In this document: in pieces, positions 14,772 to 20,300 of the stretch
Layout: each line of letters begins with the position of its first letter
Position numbering within the stretch: position 1 is the stretch's first letter
Source of the DNA: a virus
Length of the DNA: 23,611 bases
Virus record (IMG/VR): IMGVR_UViG_3300030110_001377
Location: 1-23,611 of that record
Strand: one strand, 5' to 3'
The notes under the pieces: model-generated
Seen by the model: only the letters and a program-made list of their open reading frames with translations
Database searches by the model: none
Told to the model about the DNA's origin: nothing
Made by a program: the position numbers and the translations under genes

Positions 14772-14905
14772 TGAGACTCATTCTCATTAGTGGAGTGTTA
14801 GATGATATTGAGACGCAATCTCAATAAGGTGGTATGGTGGCTTGTTGCTACTGAGACTCAATCTCATTAAGCTAGTAGACTAGATGATACTGAGACTCAA
14901 TCTCA
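14772..14905. repeat. Four spaced 15-bp dyads, consensus TGAGACTCAATCTCA
   Basis: Copies begin at 14772, 14809, 14852 and 14891 (spacing 37, 43 and 39 bp). Copies 3 and 4 match the consensus exactly; copies 1 and 2 each have one change (ATT for AAT; CGC for CTC). Each is an inverted repeat TGAGA/TCTCA around 5 bp. Copy 1 extends to a 19-bp dyad AATGAGACTCATTCTCATT that closely resembles Fur boxes of some Gammaproteobacteria. The regular spacing, about 3.5-4 helix turns, suggests cooperative binding of dimers. Confidence 0.85.
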
Positions 14906-14912
14906 ATAGTTA

Positions 14913-14958
14913 TCGAACTAGGATTTCACTTTTCGAACGGGAAGTCGAAATTTCGAAC
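14913..14958. repeat. Three TCGAAC elements at 20-bp spacing
   Basis: TCGAAC occurs at 14913, 14933 and 14953, exactly 20 bp (two helix turns) apart. The last two extend to TTTCGAACGG. The third is part of a palindrome CGAAATTTCG (14946-14955). TTTCGAAC recurs at 15809-15816, at the predicted start point of the main early promoter, so this is a plausible repressor-binding motif. Confidence 0.7.
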
Positions 14959-15017
14959 GGATAAGGGGGGCGGGGCTATAGCGCAAATAAGGCTTACACA
15001 CAATCTCCGGCTATTTT

Positions 15018-15251
15018 TTAAGAATAGGAGTGTAGTTTACTGCTAAATAGCTCTATATCAACAGTTTCCAGAGAATCTGCGTTTTGCAGTCTGCTAATTA
15101 TTTCTGCTACTTCACCTATAGTTTTACTAGTTGGCTCTAAAATATCTATTATTTGCATATTATTAGCTAATTCTATAGATTTATTTATATTTTGTATTGT
15201 GCTACTCTCACTGTAGACGTTGTTTAGTGCTTTATCAAACCTAGTTTTCAT
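15018..15251 (-). CDS. Hypothetical early protein, 77 aa
   Basis: A helical protein (KSIELANNMQIIDIL, then TIGEVAEIISRLQ) without known motif. AAAAGG lies 8 nt before the ATG, and a promoter of the shared family is centred about 40 nt upstream. With its own promoter and position next to the repeats it could be an early regulator, although no DNA-binding motif is visible. Confidence 0.65.
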   Translation of the reverse strand: MKTRFDKALNNVYSESSTIQNINKSIELANNMQIIDILEPTSKTIGEVAEIISRLQNADSLETVDIELFSSKLHSYS

Positions 15252-15274
15252 TTTCTCAACCTTTTTGTTACCTT

Positions 15275-15313
15275 AATTTACTAATGAAAAGTACATTGAA
15301 TCAAGTGTTTTTT
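15275..15313 (-). promoter_or_regulatory. Predicted promoter P3 (early, leftward)
   Basis: On the - strand: AAAACAC directly followed by -35 TTGATT (15304-15299), an 18-bp spacer and -10 TAAATT (15280-15275). Transcription would start near 15268, giving a leader of about 17 nt with an SD for the 77-aa gene. The AAAACACTTG stretch and the spacer length match the other two promoters of this family. Confidence 0.6.
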
Positions 15314-15434
15314 AAATATATTGTAAAATAATATCTAAGGTATGGGTGTCTATTAGTTCAGAATACCTTTATTTGGCGATATTTGGTGTGTTTAACGAAT
15401 CAAAGTAAAAAGTACGGGTATATTGTTGACTTTG

Positions 15435-15734
15435 CTAGTTTGAGTCTATTTTGAGCGAATTTTCCCCTGTTCTTGTATCTTTTAAATAGAATAGGTATTT
15501 TAATATCTCGTGTTCTGCTTCATTTCCACGTACACCAGCTACTTTTGTCACATATTCTACTTCGTAACCTTTATCCTGTACGTCTTGTATCTCTTCCCAC
15601 TTGACGTTCTTGAACAGGTTCTTCATATCTAGTTCTTCTTCTTGTGGTAGAAGTGGTACTAGTACGAAAAATCTTTTCATAATTATCTTGATAACGTTTA
15701 ATATTGGATGTTCTATCCTTATCGCCTTTGCCAT
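15435..15734 (-). CDS. Hypothetical early protein, first gene after promoter P1
   Basis: The frame gives 99 residues from an ATG at 15734; an internal ATG (15680) would give 81 residues starting MKRFFVLVPLLPQ. Neither has a clear SD. The core (NVKWEEIQDVQDKGYEVEYV) and EHEILKYLFYL suggest an alpha/beta fold. It is the first gene transcribed from the strong early promoter, a place often taken by host-takeover proteins. No family recognised. Confidence 0.6.
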   Translation of the reverse strand: MAKAIRIEHPILNVIKIIMKRFFVLVPLLPQEEELDMKNLFKNVKWEEIQDVQDKGYEVEYVTKVAGVRGNEAEHEILKYLFYLKDTRTGENSLKIDSN

Positions 15735-15752
15735 TCATCTTTCTTTCTTTTA

Positions 15753-15770
15753 ATATTACGTTAGTAATAT
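15753..15770 (-). other. Hairpin in the P1 leader
   Basis: A perfect 7-bp inverted repeat, ATATTAC/GTAATAT, with a 4-nt loop, lying in the roughly 80-nt leader between the P1 start point and the first gene. It may be an RNA stem that affects translation or an operator. Confidence 0.4.
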
Positions 15771-15805
15771 ATTTTCTTTCTTTACTAAGTAAACTAAGTA
15801 GTTCC

Positions 15806-15818
15806 GGGTTTCGAACCC
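15806..15818. promoter_or_regulatory. Putative operator GGGTTTCGAACCC at the P1 start point
   Basis: A 13-bp dyad (GGGTT/AACCC around TCG) that overlaps the expected +1 of P1 (near 15816). It contains TTTCGAAC, which is repeated in the 14.9-kb region. A protein bound here would block early transcription. Confidence 0.5.
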
Positions 15819-15822
15819 TTAC

Positions 15823-15859
15823 AATATAATAACAAAACCTATATAAAGGCAAGTGTTTT
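15823..15859 (-). promoter_or_regulatory. Predicted main early promoter P1 (leftward)
   Basis: On the - strand: AAAACAC, -35 TTGCCT (15852-15847), 18-bp spacer, -10 TATATT (15828-15823). It matches P2 at nearly every position from AAAACACTTGCCTT through TTATTATATT. It lies upstream of all early genes and drives the leftward operon. Confidence 0.75.
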
Positions 15860-15887
15860 ATTAAAAAAGATAAAAATAAAATAACTC

Positions 15888-15917
15888 TTGCTTCATTTAT
15901 GTATTGTTTTCTAACTT
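15888..15917 (+). promoter_or_regulatory. Weak candidate late promoter P4 (rightward)
   Basis: CTCTTGCTT with -35 TTGCTT (15888-15893), 18-bp spacer and TAACTT (15912-15917), a poorer match to the family. Start would be near 15924, only about 6 nt before the ATG at 15930, so the mRNA would be nearly leaderless. It is divergent from P1, with 35 bp between the two -35 boxes. Confidence 0.4.
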
Positions 15918-15929
15918 AATACCGTTAAT

Positions 15930-16163
15930 ATGACCAAGATATTAAATATTGCTAGGCAACAATGTGCGAATTGGGACGTAGGTAGATGTATTGGCTGTGT
16001 GTTCAATCGCAACAATGATAAGCTTTCTATATCAATCAGTTCAAAACTGAGTGGTAAACAATGCATCGTTGAAGAAGGATGCGATTATTTCGAATCTGTG
16101 GTCATTCCGGGAATTGCTGACAATAATATGAGAGAGTCAGCTAAACTATCAAGAAAGTTATAG
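15930..16163 (+). CDS. Small cysteine-rich protein, 77 aa
   Basis: First gene of the rightward operon. The cysteine pattern C12, C19, C22, C45, C51 (CANWDVGRCIGC, then KQCIVEEGCDYF) resembles small phage zinc-binding proteins. There is no SD, and the predicted promoter leaves almost no leader, so initiation may be leaderless. Function unknown. Confidence 0.7.
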   Translation: MTKILNIARQQCANWDVGRCIGCVFNRNNDKLSISISSKLSGKQCIVEEGCDYFESVVIPGIADNNMRESAKLSRKL

Positions 16164-16171
16164 GAGTAACA

Positions 16172-16459
16172 ATGATTATAGGTGGACATCAATATAGAAT
16201 AAACTTAGTTGAAGAGATGAAAGTGGATGGAGGTATCGTATTGGGTATGCATAATGCAAAGAATTGTAGCATAGACATAGATAAATACATTACACTATCA
16301 AGAAAGAAAGAAACTCTGATACACGAGATACTTCACGTTATATTGACAAATGCAGGATTTCAAGAGCAAGATGAGCATTATATAGACACAATAGCCAACG
16401 GTTTGTTACAATTAGGTGTTGGAGACCTATTGTGGGAAAAAATGGAGATGAGTAAATGA
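16172..16459 (+). CDS. Small HExxH zinc metallopeptidase-like protein
   Basis: A 95-residue protein with the zinc-binding motif LIHEILHVIL (His51, Glu52, His55). A third ligand could be Glu68, His69 or Asp72 in the following helix (EQDEHYIDTIANGL). It resembles minimal phage metallopeptidases of the SprT/ImmA-like kind. Strand segments precede the helix. The target is unknown. AGGAG stands before the ATG and the stop overlaps the next gene as ATGA. Confidence 0.8.
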   Translation: MIIGGHQYRINLVEEMKVDGGIVLGMHNAKNCSIDIDKYITLSRKKETLIHEILHVILTNAGFQEQDEHYIDTIANGLLQLGVGDLLWEKMEMSK

Positions 16460-16566
16460 AAACAGCCATAGTCATAGTCACAATGATTTCTGGTAAGCTT
16501 TATTTCTTTATGGAAGCAATGTTTATTATTTGCCTAGTAAAAGTGCTTAAAGGGGTGATTAAGTGA
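16456..16566 (+). CDS. Tiny membrane protein, 36 aa
   Basis: Coupled at both ends: its ATG overlaps the upstream TGA and its own TGA overlaps the GTG of the phosphoesterase gene. GGAGATGAG acts as SD. Two hydrophobic stretches (AIVIVTMI and MFIICLVKVL) allow one membrane helix. Function unknown; far from any recognised lysis gene. Confidence 0.6.
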   Translation: MKTAIVIVTMISGKLYFFMEAMFIICLVKVLKGVIK

Positions 16567-17336
16567 AAAGAGCAATAGTTACCCCTGACAAGCACTTCCC
16601 ACTTGAAGATAAGAAGGCTATAAACATAGTATGTCAAGCTATTGAGCTTGTAAAGCCAGATATCTACATAGACCTAGGTGATACTGGGGAGTGGCAATCT
16701 GTATCACATTGGCAATGGAAAAAGAAAAAGAGACCTCCTCTTGAATATCAATTGCCATTTGTATACAAAGAAATAGAAGCTGTCAATAAAGGGATGGATA
16801 TAATAGATGCATCTCTAGATAAGGCAGGAACCAAAGAACGTCATTTTATAGAGGGAAATCATGAAGACTGGCTTAACAGGTTTGTTGAAGAAAATCCATA
16901 CTTGGCTGAAAACATACTCGTCAAGAATGCACTCCGTCTTGATGAGCGTGGATACAAGTATCATAAAATCGGAAAGATGCTCAAAATTGGTAAGATTCAT
17001 TTCTATCACGGTCATCATTTTGCAGGAATTAACCACACTCGTAATCATCTTCTTAGGCTCGGTGGTAATGTTATGTATGGTCACCATCATGATATTCAGC
17101 AAAGCTCTGCTACGCACATTGATGGGGTCAAATCAGCGTGGTCAATCGGATGTCTAAAAGATATGAGTGCTAACGCAAATGAATGGCTTGGTAATAGACA
17201 GCATAATTGGCAACACGCTTTTGCTATTGTAGACTTTCATAAGAATGGAAACTTCAATGTCACAGTTCATCAGATAGTGAATGGAGTAAGTACTGTAGAT
17301 GGAAAGATTTTAAATGCAAACAAGAAAAGTAAATAA
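16563..17336 (+). CDS. Calcineurin-like metallophosphoesterase
   Basis: A 257-residue two-metal phosphoesterase. It has the full set of motifs: DKH (9-11), DLGDTGEW (37-44, Asp40), EGNHED (97-102, Asn99/His100), FYHGHH (147-152) and YGHHHD (172-177). Such phage enzymes range from DNA end-processing nucleases to phosphatases on nucleotides; the short length and absence of a capping domain argue for a stand-alone phosphodiesterase or phosphatase. The start is GTG. It overlaps the TerS gene by 23 nt. Its place just before the terminase genes suggests late expression. Confidence 0.88.
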   Translation: MKRAIVTPDKHFPLEDKKAINIVCQAIELVKPDIYIDLGDTGEWQSVSHWQWKKKKRPPLEYQLPFVYKEIEAVNKGMDIIDASLDKAGTKERHFIEGNHEDWLNRFVEENPYLAENILVKNALRLDERGYKYHKIGKMLKIGKIHFYHGHHFAGINHTRNHLLRLGGNVMYGHHHDIQQSSATHIDGVKSAWSIGCLKDMSANANEWLGNRQHNWQHAFAIVDFHKNGNFNVTVHQIVNGVSTVDGKILNANKKSK

Positions 17337-18072
17337 AGTACAACATATAATATTTGATAACGAAGATGAGTTCGTTGATAATATGCCCAATACATCAATT
17401 GTAACAGATTGGAGAAAAGGTAAAGAAAAAGATTGGGTTCTGACAGATGATGGTCAAGTTTGTATGATATTGAAAAGAGGTCAGTTAAAAGATAATGGAG
17501 TTTTAAAAAGCGACTATATAAGAACCGTTATTGGTACATTTGTATGTAAGAAAAATATAAAGATGGAAGGTGATATGAGAAAGAACATATATACCTTTAG
17601 TTCTAAGTTTGAAACATCATATAAGTCTAGAAAAGAAAGAGTAAAGCCAACTAGGAACGAGTTCTTATTTGCTAAGTATGTAGCAAAGGGAGAAGATATA
17701 GTTGATGCGTTCATGGATGTATATCCTGCAAAAAGTAAAAAGTATGCAGAACGTGAAGCTAAACTCTTAATGAGCACAAAAAGGATAAAGAATTTGGTAC
17801 GAGAAGAAATAGAAAAGATTATGAATGAGGCGGATATAACGCCTTTATACATATTAGAAAAGATGAAGGATATCATTGAGTCAACAACATCTAGGGATAG
17901 TGATAAAGTATCTTTATTAAAAGAACTTGTTGCTATTGCTGGTATGCGTGATACAGATACTAAGTCTGAGTCTGTTACTGTGTTTCAGGGGTTTTCTCCT
18001 GAACAACTTGATGCTATCGGTGGTAACAACACAAAAAAGCTAGCAAGTGCTAAAAGGGAAATAAAAAGCTGA
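17314..18072 (+). CDS. terS: Terminase small subunit (probable)
   Basis: A 252-residue protein whose C-terminal part (about 110-210) matches small-terminase helices: RNEFLFAKYVAKGEDIVDAF, then AEREAKLLMSTKRIKNLV, and DITPLYILEKMKDII, the typical order of a DNA-binding helix-turn-helix followed by a coiled coil. The N-terminal 100 residues are extra and of unknown role. TerS recognises viral DNA and loads it on the large subunit encoded two genes downstream. Its C-terminus (FSPEQLDAIGG) is a usual tail that docks TerL or the portal. Confidence 0.83.
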   Translation: MQTRKVNKVQHIIFDNEDEFVDNMPNTSIVTDWRKGKEKDWVLTDDGQVCMILKRGQLKDNGVLKSDYIRTVIGTFVCKKNIKMEGDMRKNIYTFSSKFETSYKSRKERVKPTRNEFLFAKYVAKGEDIVDAFMDVYPAKSKKYAEREAKLLMSTKRIKNLVREEIEKIMNEADITPLYILEKMKDIIESTTSRDSDKVSLLKELVAIAGMRDTDTKSESVTVFQGFSPEQLDAIGGNNTKKLASAKREIKS

Positions 18073-18284
18073 TGAATCTATATGAGATAGTCATAGAAGT
18101 ACTGGAGTATGCCAATGAGGGCAAGATGAATCTTGATGATGAAATGTCAAGACAAAGCATAGCCACTGAGGTGTATGACCTATTCTATGAAAATCAAGTA
18201 TATTCTCCATATGTTGATAGTGGTTATATAGAAGACCTGAAAGAATATTGGCATTTTAGAGAAGACTTGAATGAAGACGAATAA
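18072..18284 (+). CDS. Hypothetical acidic protein, 70 aa
   Basis: Start shares a base with the TerS stop. Strongly acidic, helical at the N-terminus (YEIVIEVLEYANEGKMNLDD), with an aromatic end (EYWHFREDLNEDE). The stop overlaps the cyclotransferase start by 14 nt. No family recognised. Confidence 0.65.
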   Translation: MNLYEIVIEVLEYANEGKMNLDDEMSRQSIATEVYDLFYENQVYSPYVDSGYIEDLKEYWHFREDLNEDE

Positions 18285-18642
18285 GTTAGCAGTATACGGA
18301 ACACTTAGGAACGGTAAGCGAGACACTTGGAATGTGGATGGCTACCTAATGCTGTTTCCCGGTCATAGAAATTTTCCTGTTGCTATGGTTGACGATAGTC
18401 AAAAAGAATTAGTTGTAGAAATAATTGATGTTAACGAGTCTGATATACATAACTATGATGTATATGAGGGTGTTGACGCTGGTTTATATGAGAGAAGAAT
18501 AGTAAAAGCATATAACGACGATGAAGAGATAGACGCTTGGATGTATACAATGGGTACATTACTAATGCAACATAAAAATGTTTTTGAGATGGTTCCTAAG
18601 AAAGATTGGATGTGTGAAGAGTGTCTAAACCTAAGAAAGTAA
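18271..18642 (+). CDS. Gamma-glutamylcyclotransferase-like (AIG2/GGCT) protein
   Basis: A 123-residue protein with the GGCT fold signature: LAVYGTLRNG (6-15), where YGTL is the substrate-binding loop, then DVYEGVDAGLYERRIV (63-78), where Glu66 is the expected catalytic acid/base. These enzymes release 5-oxoproline from gamma-glutamyl amines or peptides. Length is near normal. It sits between the terminase genes, overlapping both neighbours. No GGCT role in packaging is known, so its link is more likely to the amidoligase/amidotransferase cassette on the other strand. Confidence 0.83.
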   Translation: MKTNKLAVYGTLRNGKRDTWNVDGYLMLFPGHRNFPVAMVDDSQKELVVEIIDVNESDIHNYDVYEGVDAGLYERRIVKAYNDDEEIDAWMYTMGTLLMQHKNVFEMVPKKDWMCEECLNLRK

Positions 18643-20204
18643 ATATAAATAAGAATAACGTATCTGAGAAAGAACGTGTTCTAGAACTGGCTAAGCGTGA
18701 TATAGTATCATTTGGTCAGTTGTTTTTACCAGAAGACTTTATGAAGTCTACCCCAGCCGCATATCATTATGAATTAAATGACCTACTATTAGATTCTAAT
18801 AAAAAAAGGAATTGTATAATACTACCTAGGGGTCATAGTAAATCAACATTAGCTAAAACAGCATTATTATACCATTTATACTTTAATCCAGAAGGTAAGA
18901 AAGAATTTATAGCTTGGGTAGCTGAAGAACAATCTCAGGCAATAGACCATATAAAGTATATGCAAAACCATATAGAGGTTAACCCTGCATTGAATTATTA
19001 CTTTGGTGATATACGTGGAAGTAAATGGACAGAGAAAGAATTTACCACAAGTAAGGGAGATAGGGTAATAGCAAAGGGAACATCGCAAAGATTACGTGGT
19101 CGTTCTCAATTAGGATTAAGATACACAAAGATTGTTCTTGATGACTTTGAATCAGAATTGAATACAAAGACTCCAGACAGAAGAAGAGAAATCAAAGAAT
19201 GGGTTATGTCAACTGTTGAACCAGCTCTAGAGAACTCTGCTGGTAATGAAGGTTCTATATGGTTAATTGGAACAATAGTTCATTATGATTCATTCTTACA
19301 GAGTATATACGACGGATATGTGGAAGCTAAGAGGGATAATAGAAGTTATGCTTGGGATGTTATGTATCACAAGGCAATTAATGAGGATGGCAATGTTTTA
19401 TGGAGTAGTTACTTTAGTAAAGAAAAACTAGCTGATATACGTAGAAGGTTTGAGGATGTTGGTTTAGCACATAAATTTGCACAAGAATATCTTAATGAAG
19501 CTAGAGACTTAGAGAATGCTAAGTTTAAAACAGAAAGGTTAGAGTATTATGACCACGAATTTGAAAGTAGAGATGGTTATGCTTATCTTGTTAATAGTAA
19601 AGATGCTATTCCTGTTAATGTATACATAGGTGTTGATTTAGCTTATGAGTCTAGCCATTCAAGCGATTATCAGATAATAATGGTTATTGGAATAGATAGT
19701 GATAGGAATATATACGTTATTGACTATATGAGAGAACATATACCATTATATGATATGCCAGAGCAAATATTAGAATATGCAAGAGAGTTCTCCCCAGTAA
19801 AGCGTGTTAATGTAGAGCACGTTGGTGCACAGGGAATAATAAAGGATGCTGTTAATACATTATCCAATACTGAAAGAAAGGTGGCTCCGGGAATAGCACT
19901 TGGAGTTAGACCTCCAAATGGAATAAAGAAAGAAGATAGATTAGAATCTTTGTTAGCCCCTATAGTAAATAGAAGAAAAATGTTTATAAAAAGAATCCAT
20001 ACGTCCTTAGTGGATGAGATGTTTCAATTTCCTAAAGGAAAGAACGATGATATCTTAGATGGGCTATGGTATGCAGTAAATAAAGCTAGACCACCTGTTA
20101 GTAAAAGGTTTGAAGCTATTGATTTCATAGAGAATAATGCAGTAAAACCAGTTAAAAAAGCAACAAAGAGAGTAATTTCTTGGGTAACAGGTCAAAAAAT
20201 ATGA
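18621..20204 (+). CDS. terL: Terminase large subunit
   Basis: A 527-residue packaging motor. N-terminal ATPase: LPRGHSKSTLAK (68-79, Walker A variant) and IVLDDFE (171-177, Walker B with catalytic acid). C-terminal RNase H-like nuclease: YIGVDLAYES (335-344, Asp339), IYVIDYMREH (364-373) and KNDDILDGLWYA (474-485, last acidic residues). The C-terminal tail is basic. GTG start at 18621, within the end of the cyclotransferase gene. It cuts concatemers and pumps DNA into the prohead through the portal encoded next. Confidence 0.95.
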   Translation: MSKPKKVNINKNNVSEKERVLELAKRDIVSFGQLFLPEDFMKSTPAAYHYELNDLLLDSNKKRNCIILPRGHSKSTLAKTALLYHLYFNPEGKKEFIAWVAEEQSQAIDHIKYMQNHIEVNPALNYYFGDIRGSKWTEKEFTTSKGDRVIAKGTSQRLRGRSQLGLRYTKIVLDDFESELNTKTPDRRREIKEWVMSTVEPALENSAGNEGSIWLIGTIVHYDSFLQSIYDGYVEAKRDNRSYAWDVMYHKAINEDGNVLWSSYFSKEKLADIRRRFEDVGLAHKFAQEYLNEARDLENAKFKTERLEYYDHEFESRDGYAYLVNSKDAIPVNVYIGVDLAYESSHSSDYQIIMVIGIDSDRNIYVIDYMREHIPLYDMPEQILEYAREFSPVKRVNVEHVGAQGIIKDAVNTLSNTERKVAPGIALGVRPPNGIKKEDRLESLLAPIVNRRKMFIKRIHTSLVDEMFQFPKGKNDDILDGLWYAVNKARPPVSKRFEAIDFIENNAVKPVKKATKRVISWVTGQKI

Positions 20205-20205
20205 G

Positions 20206-20242
20206 AAAACACTTGCCTTATATAACATTTCTTTATTATATT
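20206..20242 (+). promoter_or_regulatory. Predicted promoter P2 upstream of the portal gene
   Basis: AAAACAC, -35 TTGCCT (20213-20218), 18-bp spacer, -10 TATATT (20237-20242). Nearly identical to P1 including the TTATATA inside the spacer. Start near 20249, directly before an AAAAGGTAGG SD (20251-20260). It would give the head genes their own transcript. Confidence 0.72.
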
Positions 20243-20300
20243 ACACATCAAAAAGGTAGGTGTACCCATTTCTAGTATAAGAGAATTAGAAAAGAATGAA

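Larger units (their letters stand above)
14591..15017 (-). promoter_or_regulatory. Repeat-rich non-coding region; candidate origin or control region
   Basis: About 430 bp without a plausible gene on either strand. From the early-gene side it holds a tandem 9-bp repeat, a T-rich stretch, an AT-rich segment (14700-14750), four copies of a 15-bp dyad at 37-43 bp spacing, three TCGAAC elements at exact 20-bp spacing, a G-rich run (14965-14975) and an 8-bp palindrome GCTATAGC (14975-14982). Iterated sites beside an AT-rich segment suit a replication origin or a multi-site operator; no initiator protein can be assigned. Confidence 0.5.

Noticed and set aside
14772-14905. Regular repeats could suggest a CRISPR array
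   Set aside because: Repeats are only 15 bp with unequal spacers, and no cas genes are present; the Cas4-like nuclease belongs to a recombination operon.
15801-15820. GGGTTTCGAACCC looks like the T-arm of a tRNA or a tRNA-derived attachment site
   Set aside because: Only 3-5 stem pairs form, no acceptor stem, anticodon arm or CCA is found nearby, and no integrase is seen in the window.
15571-15852. A 93-codon leftward frame
   Set aside because: Its start lies inside the P1 -35 box, upstream of the predicted transcript start, and it overlaps a better frame.
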